From Bacillota bacterium (GTDB lineage: Bacteria > Bacillota > Desulfotomaculia > Desulfotomaculales > JAJYZD01): 15,948 nt of DNA. The DNA lies in contig JAJYZD010000063.1 in NCBI GenBank assembly GCA_021800315.1, forward strand, positions 1-15,948, in the 5' to 3' direction. The position numbers and the translations under genes are program-made. Shown here one piece after another: positions 6,651 to 13,572 of the stretch; the first letter of the stretch is position 1; each line of letters starts with the position of its first letter. Below the pieces are notes generated by a model. That model was not told the origin of the DNA. It worked only from the letters and a program-made list of their open reading frames with translations, and searched no databases.

Positions 6651-7430
6651 TCAAGTCTGGCGGTTGAAACCGATCGTGGCGGCTCCCACCAGGACCAGGG
6701 CCATGCCCGTCACCACCAGGAGGTCGACGTGGATGGGGAACTGGACAAAGACGGCACGCAGAGGGCCGGAGGCGAAGAGGACGTTGCGCAGCGCGTCCAC
6801 CCCGTAGGTGAGCGGGTCGATCCTCATGAGGTAACCCATCCAGGCCGGCAGGCCGCGCAAGGGGAACAGCGCCCCGGAGAGGAAGAAGAGCGGCATGATC
6901 AGAAAGTTCATGATCATCTGGAAGCCTTCCATGCTCTGCATGCGGGAGGCCACGAAAATGCCGAAGGAGGTCAGGGCGAAAGCGATGAGGAACAGGATAC
7001 CGAGGATCGCCGGAACGATCTGCGGTGACAGATGCACGCCGACGAAGGGGGCCAGGATGAGCAGGATGGCCGCCTGGATCATGGCCACCGTGCTGCCGCC
7101 CAGGGTCTTGCCGATGGCCACTGTCCAGCGGGGTACGGGGGCCACCAGTACCTCTTTCAGAAAGCCGAACTCGCGGTCCCAGACGATGGAAATGCCGGAG
7201 AAGACGGCGGTGAAGAGCACCGACATGCCGATGATGCCCGGGTACATGAACTGCAGGTAACTGGTGCCGGGCGGCGCGTAGGGCAGGTGGAAGCTGGACG
7301 CGAAGCCGTTGCCGACGATCAGGAGGTATAGGAGCGGCTGGCCGAGCAAGCCGACGATACGGCTGCGCTCACGGGAGAAGCGGATCAGGTCCCGCAGCCA
7401 GATGGTGTAGATGGCTTTGGCGTTTCTCAT
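6651..7430 (-). CDS. ABC-2 type transporter permease (DrrB-like)
   Basis: 259 residues, the usual length for the single-domain ABC-2 permease family. The protein begins in the cytoplasm with a basic segment (WLRDLIRFSRERSR). About six hydrophobic helices follow, among them LLGQPLLYLLIVGNGF, MSVLFTAVFSGISIVW, AMIQAAILLILAPFV, FLIAFALTSFGIFVA, MPLFFLSGALFPL and the last one near residue 235. P-L-F-F-L-S-G-A-L-F-P-L followed by P-L-T-Y-G-V-D-A-L-R is the classic C-terminal ABC-2 signature of DrrB/NodJ-like exporters. ATG 7430 overlaps the ATPase stop by one base (TAATG), and AAGGAGG sits eight bases upstream. It should form the membrane channel for the neighbouring ATPase. The substrate cannot be read from sequence; a drug, lipid or polyketide-like compound is typical. 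Confidence 0.92.
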   Translation of the reverse strand: MRNAKAIYTIWLRDLIRFSRERSRIVGLLGQPLLYLLIVGNGFASSFHLPYAPPGTSYLQFMYPGIIGMSVLFTAVFSGISIVWDREFGFLKEVLVAPVPRWTVAIGKTLGGSTVAMIQAAILLILAPFVGVHLSPQIVPAILGILFLIAFALTSFGIFVASRMQSMEGFQMIMNFLIMPLFFLSGALFPLRGLPAWMGYLMRIDPLTYGVDALRNVLFASGPLRAVFVQFPIHVDLLVVTGMALVLVGAATIGFNRQT

Positions 7431-8401
7431 TAACGCAGCCTCCTTTTCATCATGGTCCGCATGGCGTCGCCGGCGGAAATGCTCTCCTCCCGAATGGCGC
7501 GTCCGGTCAACTTCAGGAAGACATCGTCCAGGGTCGGTTTGTGCAGGTTGACCGAATCGACGGCGGAGCCCACCTCGGCCAGCAGCCTGGGGATGAACAG
7601 GTCTCCCTGTTCGGTTTCCAGTTGCAGCTGGCCGTCCAGGCGGTTGCCCTTCAGGCCGAAGCGTTCGGCAATCTCCCCGGCCAACCGGTCCACGTTTTTG
7701 CTGGTCAGGTTTACGATGTCTTTACCCACCATCTGCTTGAGACCGGCCGGTGTATCCAGGGCCACGATTTGCCCGTGGTCGATGATGGCGATGCGGTCGC
7801 AGTTTTCCGCCTCGTCCATGTAATGGGTGGTCAGGAAGATGGTCACGCCGCCCTTGGTGCGCAGACTGCGGATATAGGTCCAGATGTGGTTCCTGGTCTG
7901 GGGATCCAGGCCGACGGTGGGTTCGTCCAAAAAAAGCACCGCCGGGTGGTGTAAGAGTCCCCGTGCTATTTCCAGCCGGCGTTTCATGCCGCCGGAGAAC
8001 GTCTTGACCAGGTCGCGGGTGCGGTCGGACAGTTCGACCATCTCCAGCAATTCGCGGCGCCGGACCGGCAATACCTTCGGATCCACGTTGTACAGGCGGG
8101 CGTGAAAGTCCAGGTTCTCCATCGCCGTCAGGTTGCCGTCCAGGCTGGGGTCCTGGAACACCAGCCCGATGCTCTGACGGACGGCGAACTGTTCCCGCAC
8201 GGTATCGTGGCCGTCGATCCAGGCCCGACCTCCCGTGGGTTTGAGCAGGGTAGCCAGCATCTGGATCGTGGTCGACTTTCCGGCTCCGTTGGGTCCCAGG
8301 AAGCCGAAGATCTCGCCTCTTTCCACCGTGAAGCCGACCTTGTCGACGGCGGTAAGATCCTTGAATTTTTTGACCAGGTCTTCTACTGCGACGATTGACA
8401 C
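7430..8401 (-). CDS. ABC transporter ATP-binding protein (DrrA/CcmA-like, daunorubicin-resistance family)
   Basis: All nucleotide-binding motifs are present. Counting from GTG 8401, they are Walker A GPNGAGKST (36-44), Q-loop Gln83 in VFQDPSL, signature SGGMKRR (136-142), Walker B VLFLDEPT (155-162) followed by the D-loop GLDP, and H-loop His193 in TTHYMDEAE. The ~90 C-terminal residues match the extra domain (DUF4162-type) of DrrA-like proteins. GTG 8401 lies two bases after the marR stop with GGAGG 11 bases upstream; GTG 8413, overlapping marR, is the alternative. The protein powers export through the permease encoded next. Translational coupling on both sides shows that the three genes form one operon under the MarR-type regulator. 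Confidence 0.93.
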   Translation of the reverse strand: MSIVAVEDLVKKFKDLTAVDKVGFTVERGEIFGFLGPNGAGKSTTIQMLATLLKPTGGRAWIDGHDTVREQFAVRQSIGLVFQDPSLDGNLTAMENLDFHARLYNVDPKVLPVRRRELLEMVELSDRTRDLVKTFSGGMKRRLEIARGLLHHPAVLFLDEPTVGLDPQTRNHIWTYIRSLRTKGGVTIFLTTHYMDEAENCDRIAIIDHGQIVALDTPAGLKQMVGKDIVNLTSKNVDRLAGEIAERFGLKGNRLDGQLQLETEQGDLFIPRLLAEVGSAVDSVNLHKPTLDDVFLKLTGRAIREESISAGDAMRTMMKRRLR

Positions 8402-8402
8402 G

Positions 8403-8873
8403 TCAGTCTTCACCTCCGCCGGAATTGCTCTCGTTCAAGGCTTCCGCCAATACTTCCAGGCTTTGGGCCACCGACGCCAGTTGTTCGTCGGAGAGTCCCG
8501 TCAGCATCTCCTGGGCGGCCGCCACGTGCCGCGCCCAGAATTCCTTCAGGAGTTCCCGCCCGCCGTCGGTCAGGTGGATCCTGGTCAGTCGCTGGTCCGC
8601 CTCATCGGTCCTTTTCTCCAGCAGGCCTTCGCGACAGAGACGTTCCACCATTTCCGAGATGTTGCTCTTGGCCCCCATGAATCGCCGGGCCAGTTCGCTT
8701 ACCGTAAGGCCCGGGCGCTCGCTTATCAGCCCCAGCACCGCCAGCTTCGGGAAGGTTAGCGGGAGGCCGTCCGTACGGCGTCTCATGTGCCGGTGGAAGG
8801 CCTTGTGGGCGCGGTGCTGGATTGCCAGGATTCTCTCGACCAGTGCCCGCCGGGATTCGGTTGGCGTTGGCAA
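8403..8873 (-). CDS. MarR-family transcriptional regulator of the ABC exporter operon
   Basis: About 156 residues, normal for MarR dimers. The winged helix-turn-helix is visible in KLAVLGLISERPGLTVSELA, then the recognition-helix region GAKSNISEMVERLCREGLLE and the wing EKRTDEADQRLTRIHLTDGG, whose D-x-R-x-x-x-I-x-L-T-x-x-G is the family hallmark. Helices at both ends would make the dimer interface. I prefer TTG 8873 because AAGGGGG (8883-8889) lies nine bases upstream; TTG 8882 directly abuts that site. As first gene of the operon, with three symmetric sites over its own promoter, it most likely represses itself and the transporter until a ligand (perhaps the exported compound) releases it. 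That mechanism is inference from the family. Confidence 0.92.
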   Translation of the reverse strand: MPTPTESRRALVERILAIQHRAHKAFHRHMRRRTDGLPLTFPKLAVLGLISERPGLTVSELARRFMGAKSNISEMVERLCREGLLEKRTDEADQRLTRIHLTDGGRELLKEFWARHVAAAQEMLTGLSDEQLASVAQSLEVLAEALNESNSGGGED

Positions 8874-8890
8874 CGTAAACAACCCCCTTG

Positions 8891-8932
8891 GTTCATTTGC
8901 GAACGTTCCAGTTAGAACGTTCTCTAGTGAAC
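8891..8932. promoter_or_regulatory. Triple tandem operator, three GTTC-N6-GAAC dyads
   Basis: GTTC-N6-GAAC occurs at 8891-8904, 8905-8918 and 8919-8932 with no gap between copies. The same array can be read as two full GAACGTTC palindromes (8901-8908 and 8915-8922) flanked by a half-site on each side, all at 14-base spacing. It begins next to the -10 box, covers the start point and runs to within nine bases of the ribosome binding site. It is the obvious binding site for the adjacent MarR-type regulator. Confidence 0.75.
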
Positions 8933-8961
8933 ATTATAGAGTGAGGAAGGGCGTCTGTCAA
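8933..8961 (-). promoter_or_regulatory. Consensus sigma-A promoter of the marR-ABC operon
   Basis: On the minus strand TTGACA (8956-8961) and TATAAT (8933-8938) are both perfect consensus hexamers separated by exactly 17 bases (8939-8955). Transcription should begin near 8926, giving a leader of about 50 bases before the TTG start. So strong a promoter implies that the operon is normally held off by a repressor. Confidence 0.9.
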
Positions 8962-9409
8962 TAACTTTCGTTATTCGTTAGATTCTCCCCATCCAGGTCC
9001 GGGTACGCAGGGAGGGATTGAGCGGCCTGATGTCTAATGGTATCTGATTATAGGGACGCCCGGTGCGGGGGCAGGACCATGCTTCATGAGCAAATGCAGG
9101 GCGGTGCCGGAATCACCGGCTTCAATCCGTGGCCGCATGCGGGCAAAACAGTCGAGTCATTCATCCCGGCCTTATTCCTGGGGAACGCAGGGAGTGGGGT
9201 ACCCACCGCAGTTGGGCCGGGCACCAGTGCCTGGAATGGGTGGGGGCGATGAGACAGTCGCTAAAGCGGTCCGGCTGGAGCCGGACATATGAGATCCGGC
9301 GGCTGGAAAACAGACCCTGGCGGTACCCGGCCGGGAAACTTGCCCTTGATACGGTCTTCCTTGTCGGGTAGTTTAGGAAGGGTGGGCTGGTTGACGATAT
9401 AGAGATCGG
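8962..9409. other. Intergenic region without a supported gene
   Basis: Several overlapping frames (for example 9037-9252 and 9129-9371 plus, and a long minus frame from 9161) lack ribosome binding sites and recognisable motifs. Small GC-rich hairpins are present, such as GTCCGGCT-GG-AGCCGGAC (9269-9286), none followed by a T-run. The last 60 bases hold a possible promoter for the downstream gene. Confidence 0.4.
9346..9374 (+). promoter_or_regulatory. Possible promoter of the Spo0E-like gene
   Basis: TTGATA (9346-9351) and TAGTTT (9369-9374) are separated by 17 bases. The -35 hexamer matches five of six consensus positions and the -10 hexamer four of six. The expected start point is about 30 bases before the coding region. 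Confidence 0.4.
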
Positions 9410-9703
9410 GTGAGCAAAGAAATGGATGATATATTGAGAAGCCTTAACGAACGGATCGAAGAGGCCAGGTGCCGGCTGAACAAGGCGAAGAGCGTGGACG
9501 AAATCATTGCGGTAAGCCGGGAGGTGGATGACCTGGTCAACCTGTATACGCGGCTGTCCAGACCCGGCCGGTTTACCGTTCCCACGGCGGGTCGACGGTT
9601 TTCCCCGGTTAGACGGGGCGCCGGCCCAAAGACCCGCTCCGCCCCGGCTCGCCGCGACGGGCCCCAACCACCGGTTGTGCCCGGGCAGGAAAGCGACGAC
9701 TAG
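9410..9703 (+). CDS. Spo0E-like aspartyl-phosphate phosphatase with a basic, Pro-rich tail
   Basis: 97 residues. Residues ~13-50 form the two-helix Spo0E hairpin: NERIEEARCRLNKAK, then ~10 residues, then the signature S-R-E-V-D (Ser36 to Asp40) within AVSREVDDLVNLYTRL. The SxxxD motif contacts the receiver domain and removes phosphate from Spo0A~P in Bacillus, holding back sporulation. Residues 51-97 are unusual: rich in Arg, Pro and Gly, without predicted structure, whereas classical Spo0E members are ~50-90 residues with short tails. The start may be GTG 9410 or ATG 9422, the latter with GGGTGA seven bases upstream. The gene stands alone between non-coding stretches. The family call is reasonable although short coiled-coil proteins can mimic it; the target is inferred to be Spo0A or another response regulator. 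Confidence 0.7.
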   Translation: MSKEMDDILRSLNERIEEARCRLNKAKSVDEIIAVSREVDDLVNLYTRLSRPGRFTVPTAGRRFSPVRRGAGPKTRSAPARRDGPQPPVVPGQESDD

Positions 9704-10073
9704 AACAGCGGGCCGAAGATGGGCGTAATGTTTCCGGATGGACGCCGGCCGGGACGGAAAGGGGAGACAGATGAACCCCGGCATCGCCGAACCGCGGGGT
9801 TGACCGGCTAGCCAGTGACAGCTTTTCCCGCCTGGTTTCCCGCTTGAGATAGGGGTTTCCGGCTGGAACAGAATTGGTGCTAAAGATACCTGTTCATTCC
9901 GTCGGGACGACTCCTTCAACTCCGGCGGTCCAAGCCGCCGCATGCCCAGGCGGGGCGGTACCATTCTTTCACCGGAGCAACCCGGACAGTCTACCACTTC
10001 GGTAGATTAGCGGTTATAATATTTTTAGGCTGGCGGCAAGCGGAAGAAGGCGCCGGGATTGCTGGAAAGGGGA
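9704..10073. other. Intergenic leader of the etf operon
   Basis: There is no convincing gene. AACCCCG (9774-9780) with CGGGGTT (9795-9801) is a hairpin that may end the Spo0E-like transcript; it has no T-run. A 10-codon frame within it (ATG 9772, after GGGGAGA) is probably accidental. CTCCGG (9920-9925) with CCGGAG (9972-9977) encloses GGCGG/CCGCC hairpins, so a folded leader or regulatory DNA is possible. The operator-like dyad and -10 box at the right end are listed separately. Confidence 0.4.
9990..10020 (+). promoter_or_regulatory. Putative operator and -10 box of the etf operon
   Basis: TCTACC-ACTTC-GGTAGA (9990-10006) is a perfect 6-bp dyad with a 5-base centre. Eight bases later comes a perfect TATAAT (10015-10020). 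No recognisable -35 hexamer lies at 16-18 bases; the dyad occupies that place. This suits either an activator site replacing the -35 box or a repressor site blocking it. No regulator gene is adjacent. Confidence 0.5.
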
Positions 10074-10316
10074 ATGGACGTGGCCGATTTTGACTGGCGG
10101 GTGGAGTTGAACGATGACGAACTGAAAAAAATCTGGCGGGGCATGTGCACGGGCGCGGAACCGGCAGGCAGGAAATGGGAGATCTTCAACGACGGCAACC
10201 TTTACCGCAACAGGGGCGGGGAGGCCGAACTGGTCGTCACCCTGGACCCCGCGGGACTGAAAGAGAAGATCCAGGCCCTGCTTCCCGGCAAAAGCTTCAG
10301 TAAAGCCGAGTTCTGA
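10074..10316 (+). CDS. Small conserved-looking acidic protein, first gene of the etf operon; function unknown
   Basis: From ATG 10074, with AAAGGGG six bases upstream, it encodes about 80 residues; the frame opens earlier at 10059. The sequence begins MDVADFDWRVELNDDELKKI, continues with a W-E-I-F-N-D-G-N-L-Y segment that suggests a beta hairpin, and ends with an amphipathic helix (DPAGLKEKIQALLPGKSF). There is no signal peptide, membrane segment, Cys cluster or cofactor motif. It lies 25 bases before etfB and on the same strand, so it is probably co-transcribed and may assist or regulate the electron-transfer complex. I do not recognise the family. Codon usage matches that of the neighbouring etf genes, which supports a real gene. 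Confidence 0.7.
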   Translation: MDVADFDWRVELNDDELKKIWRGMCTGAEPAGRKWEIFNDGNLYRNRGGEAELVVTLDPAGLKEKIQALLPGKSFSKAEF

Positions 10317-10341
10317 GCCGCACGGGCGAAAGGGGACCGAA

Positions 10342-11127
10342 ATGCACATCATCGTCCTGGTAAAGCAGGTGCCCGCCACCGACAACGTCAGGATGGACGA
10401 GAAGACGGGCACCATGATCCGGGCCGGTTCGGACAGCGTGGTCAATCCTACCGATGAGAACGCCGTCACCGAGGCGGTGCGTCTCAAGAAGGAGGCCGGC
10501 GCCACCGTCACCGCCCTGTCCATGGGGCCGGAGGCCGCTTCGCGGGCTCTGCGCGAGGCCTACGCCATGGGGGTGGACCGCTGTGTGCTCCTGTCCGGCC
10601 GGGCCTTTGCCGGATCCGATACCATAGCCACGGCCCGGGCCCTGGCCGCCGCGGTGCGCAAAGCCGGGCCGGTCGACCTGGTGCTGGCCGGCGAGCGGGC
10701 CACCGACGGGGAGACCGGCCAGACCGGGCCCATGGTGGGGGCCCTGTTGGGTCTGCCGGTGATCACCTATGCCCAGAAACTGGTCCTGGGCGAAGGCGGT
10801 CTGGAAGTGGAGCGGCTGGTGGAAGGCGGCTTCGAACGGATGGCATGTCCCCTGCCCGCCCTGGTGACCGTGGTCAAGGGGATCAACCACCCGGTGGTTC
10901 CTTCCCTCCATCTGAAGCTGCGGGCCAAGAAACTGGATATACCGCAATGGGGGGCCGCCGACCTGGAGGTGCCGGCCGGGGAACTGGGACTAAACGGCTC
11001 TCCTACCCGGGTGGCCCGCATATTCAGCCCGAAGCTGTCCCGGAACACGGTCTGGTACAGGGAAAACGGCGGGCATGACGGTCTGACGGCGCTGGCGGAC
11101 TGGCTGACCGGGGAGGGACTGATATGA
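10342..11127 (+). CDS. etfB: Electron transfer flavoprotein beta subunit
   Basis: 261 residues, standard for EtfB. It starts MHIIVLVKQVPAT, the invariant first strand and loop of the family, with AAAGGGGA upstream of ATG 10342. VNPTDENAVTEAVRLKK (34-50) and AGERATDGETGQTGPMVGALLG (about 116-137, given here only by its key D-G-x-T-G-Q-x-G-P core) are the nucleotide-binding segments. In non-bifurcating Etf this pocket holds AMP; in bifurcating Etf it holds a second FAD. The NPxDExA and DGETGQ forms resemble those of anaerobic, probably bifurcating Etf, but this cannot be settled by eye. With EtfA it forms a cytoplasmic heterodimer that passes electrons to or from the FAD oxidoreductase encoded downstream. 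It overlaps etfA by four bases (ATGA). Confidence 0.95.
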   Translation: MHIIVLVKQVPATDNVRMDEKTGTMIRAGSDSVVNPTDENAVTEAVRLKKEAGATVTALSMGPEAASRALREAYAMGVDRCVLLSGRAFAGSDTIATARALAAAVRKAGPVDLVLAGERATDGETGQTGPMVGALLGLPVITYAQKLVLGEGGLEVERLVEGGFERMACPLPALVTVVKGINHPVVPSLHLKLRAKKLDIPQWGAADLEVPAGELGLNGSPTRVARIFSPKLSRNTVWYRENGGHDGLTALADWLTGEGLI

Positions 11128-12116
11128 GCGGGGTCCTGGTGGTGGTTGAGGACCGGCGCGGCAGCGTCAACCGGGTTACCTGGGAGCTTTTGAACCGGGG
11201 CCGCGACCTTGCCGACAAGCTCGGCACCTCGCTGTCCGCCGCCTTGTGCGGGGTTTTGCCGGCCGACTGTTCGGAACTGATCCAGCGGGGGGCGGACCGG
11301 GTGCTGCTCCTGTCCGGACCGGGGCGGGGTCCGGTATCCACCGGGCAGCGGGCGCGGCTACTGGAACAGCTTATCCGGGAGGATGAGCCCGCCGTGGTCA
11401 TAGCGGCGGCCACCACCACCGGCCGTACGGTGATGCCCCTGGTGGCGGCCCGGCTAAGGACCGGTCTCACCGCCGACTGCACCAGCCTGGACATCGACCC
11501 GCAGGACCAGGCCCTGTTGCAGACCAGGCCGGCCATCGGCGGCAACATCATGGCCACCATCAAAACCCGCACCCGTCCCCAGATGGCCACCGTACGGCCC
11601 CGTTCGGCGCCTCCCGCCGAAAGGGATCCGGCCCGGCGGGGGGAAGTGGCGGAGAAACGCTACGGCGGGGACGTGGTCGTTACCCCCGACACCCTGTTGG
11701 AGTTCATCCGGGACGCCACCCAGGAAGTCGACCTGGAGGAGGCGGACATCGTGGTCTCCGGCGGCAGGGGCCTGGGCGACCGTTCCGGTTTCGCCCTGGT
11801 GGAGGAACTGGCCGGGGTGCTGGGGGCGGCGGTGGGGGCCAGCCGCGACGCGGTCGAACTGGGCTGGGCCGGCTACCCGCACCAGGTGGGTCTGAGCGGG
11901 AAAACGGTGGCGCCCCGCCTTTACCTGGCCGTCGGTATTTCCGGCAAGATCCAGCACCTGGCCGGGATGCAGACCGCCCGGACCATCGCGGCTATCAACA
12001 GCGACCCTGGGGCCCAAATCTTCCAGGTGGCCGACATCGGTATCGTCGGCGACGCCCTGGAACTGGTTCCCGTCCTCATTGAGAAACTGGCGGCCCTGAA
12101 GGCCGCGAAAGGGTGA
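11124..12116 (+). CDS. etfA: Electron transfer flavoprotein alpha subunit
   Basis: 330 residues. The C-terminal FAD domain is complete: SGGRGLGD (212-219), QVGLSGKTVAP (254-264), GISGKIQHLAG (271-281), INSDP (291-295) and ADIGIVGD (303-310). These are the FAD-contacting signatures of EtfA. No ferredoxin-like [4Fe-4S] extension is present at the N-terminus, unlike some anaerobic lactate-dehydrogenase EtfA (LctC) proteins. The N-terminal half packs against EtfB. Both ends overlap neighbours by four bases (ATGA with etfB, GTGA with the oxidoreductase), so the three subunits are probably made in equal amounts. The partner dehydrogenase is inferred from gene order. Confidence 0.95.
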   Translation: MSGVLVVVEDRRGSVNRVTWELLNRGRDLADKLGTSLSAALCGVLPADCSELIQRGADRVLLLSGPGRGPVSTGQRARLLEQLIREDEPAVVIAAATTTGRTVMPLVAARLRTGLTADCTSLDIDPQDQALLQTRPAIGGNIMATIKTRTRPQMATVRPRSAPPAERDPARRGEVAEKRYGGDVVVTPDTLLEFIRDATQEVDLEEADIVVSGGRGLGDRSGFALVEELAGVLGAAVGASRDAVELGWAGYPHQVGLSGKTVAPRLYLAVGISGKIQHLAGMQTARTIAAINSDPGAQIFQVADIGIVGDALELVPVLIEKLAALKAAKG

Positions 12117-13294
12117 GCGGCGTGGCGGGTGATATGTACGAATCCCTGGCGGCGGATTTGCGACAGTTGGCCGGAGACGCCAACGTGGTTGCCGGGCCCC
12201 GCGGGCGGACGCTCCTGGTCCGGCCGGGCCCGCCCGCGCCGGGTAGGCCGCCCGCGGAACTGGCGGCGGTCCTGCGGTTGGCCGCACGGTACGGAGTGGT
12301 GATCTCCTCCGCCGGATACCCGCCGGAGGGCGTTTACCTCCGCCTGGACCGCTGGAACCGGGTGGTGGCCGTGGACAGGCAAGGACTGTGCCTGGCCGTG
12401 CAGCCGGAAGCCGCCGCCGGCCGGGTTCTGGATACCCTGGCGGGGGAAGGGCTGGATCTGCCGCCCGATCCCTGCCTGAAGCCCGCTGTCCGGGCCGGGC
12501 GCGACTCTATCGGCGCTTACGCGGCCACCCGCCGTCTCCTGGGCCTGGAAGCCGTCCTGCCCGATGGTAGCGCGGTCCGCCTGGGCGGACCCGGGGGCGC
12601 CGATCAGCTCGAAACCGGTCTGGCCCGTCTGATCATGGGCTCGGGCGGCACCATGGGCGTGGTTACCTGCCTGTACCTGCAGATGGGTTACCGGTCTCCG
12701 GCCTCGGCTCTTATGCTGGCCGGTTTCGCCCGGGTGGAGGAAGCCCGCGCTGTGTTTTTCGCCCTGGCGGAGCGGCCGGAACTAGCCGGGATCAGGCTGG
12801 AGTGCCTTGATTTCGGTTTGCCGTCGGGGGCCCCCGATTTCCTCGGGCCCTACGCCGGCCATCAGGGCGTGCTGGTCCTGGAGTTTTCCGGTCCCGGGCC
12901 GGAGGTGGTGGAAGAGGCCTTCGTCAGGGCAGGGTTGTTCTGCCGGGAAGCCGGCGCCATTGAAGTGCTGGTCGCCGACAACCAGGCCACCCGGCAGCGG
13001 GTGAAAAAGATCCGGGAACATTACCTGGCTTGGGCGGAACACGGCGGACCCCTGGTCTTCGTGCACGGTCCGGTGCGGAGCGAGTGGCCGGACCAGGCCC
13101 TGGCGGCCGGGTTGACCGTTCCCTATTGCCGTCTGGAGGGCGGAACGCTGGGACTCGGTATAGGCCCGGCGGGGGACCTGCGGGGGTTCCTGGCGGGGCG
13201 GGAGGCTTCGGCGCGCGACGGGGGCGTTTCGGCCATCCTGGCCCGTATTGCCGGTGTTATCGATCCGGGTGCGGTCTTCCGTGACATAATATAG
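12113..13294 (+). CDS. Shortened FAD-linked oxidoreductase of the GlcD/LctD (VAO/PCMH) family, Etf-associated
   Basis: 393 residues against roughly 450-500 for GlcD/LctD-type enzymes. The FAD_binding_4 fold can be followed: PPAELAAVLRLAARYGVVIS (46-65), then AVDRQGLCLAVQPEA (86-100), PPDP (117-120), GLEAVLPDGSAVRLGG (144-159), GSGGTMGVVT (176-185) and the C-terminal I-D-P-G-A-V-F. Key parts are altered. The usual R-G-A-G-T loop reads SAGYPPEG (66-73), the T-I-G-G-x(4)-N-A-G-G loop is shortened to DSIGAYAATRRL (131-142), and the E of G-S-E-G-T-L-G is Gly. The H-x-G-D-G-N-x-H active-site segment is not seen. It may bind FAD weakly or have another substrate. GTG 12113 overlaps etfA; ATG 12134 is an alternative start. 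Homologues feed electrons from 2-hydroxy acids such as lactate to Etf; the substrate here is unknown. Confidence 0.85.
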   Translation: MSGVAGDMYESLAADLRQLAGDANVVAGPRGRTLLVRPGPPAPGRPPAELAAVLRLAARYGVVISSAGYPPEGVYLRLDRWNRVVAVDRQGLCLAVQPEAAAGRVLDTLAGEGLDLPPDPCLKPAVRAGRDSIGAYAATRRLLGLEAVLPDGSAVRLGGPGGADQLETGLARLIMGSGGTMGVVTCLYLQMGYRSPASALMLAGFARVEEARAVFFALAERPELAGIRLECLDFGLPSGAPDFLGPYAGHQGVLVLEFSGPGPEVVEEAFVRAGLFCREAGAIEVLVADNQATRQRVKKIREHYLAWAEHGGPLVFVHGPVRSEWPDQALAAGLTVPYCRLEGGTLGLGIGPAGDLRGFLAGREASARDGGVSAILARIAGVIDPGAVFRDII

Positions 13295-13353
13295 GGGGGG
13301 CCGTTCCGGTTCACCCGGGTGCCCGCCGCAACCGGCGCGGGGAGGCTCTTTTA

Positions 13354-13572
13354 GTGCGGAAATCATTCGAACGCCTGGCGGTTGTCGCCGTACTGATCCT
13401 GGCGGTGGGGTGGGCAGGCTGGCAGGTGCTGGTGGCCCGCACCGGACCGGCGGTGCGCCTGCTGCCATCGATGGTCGGAAGCCGCCTGGCGGCCCACGGC
13501 GGTGTCTACGTGTCGCTGGCGCAAGTAACACCCACCCTGGTGAATGCGGTGGTGGCGAATGATTCACTTTAA
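13354..13572 (+). pseudogene. Truncated membrane-anchored peptidoglycan transglycosylase (PBP1-like) N-terminus
   Basis: GTG 13354 follows GGGGAGG. The frame encodes a basic start (MRKSFERLA), one membrane helix (VVAVLILAVGWAGWQVLVA) and then VYVSLAQVTPTLVNAVVAN. That last segment is what precedes the catalytic E-D-x-R-F-Y-x-H motif in family 51 transglycosylases (L-x-x-V/I-P-x-x-L-V-x-A-V/L-V/I-A-x-E-D). Here the frame ends DSL-stop as tnpB-like sequence begins, so the catalytic domain is gone and the product cannot be active. Beyond the element a short frame (about 14242-14283) ends PLEFVRPDGR-stop and could be the original 3' end, but this is a guess. A GC-rich stem (CCGGTT 13306-13311 with AACCGG 13330-13335) separates the gene from the etf operon. 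Confidence 0.6.

Noticed and set aside
9772..9804. 10-codon frame with a ribosome binding site (MNPGIAEPRG) as a leader peptide
   Set aside because: No run of regulatory codons and no terminator/antiterminator follows; it coincides with a simple hairpin.
9950..9980. Minus-strand GGTACCGCC resembling a T-box antiterminator core
   Set aside because: It matches only part of the AGGGTGGNACCGCG consensus, and no aminoacyl-tRNA synthetase or amino-acid gene follows on that strand.
9161..9997. 278-codon minus-strand frame opposite the Spo0E-like gene
   Set aside because: It has no ribosome binding site, domain or signal, and its sequence is the low-complexity type produced opposite a GC-rich gene.
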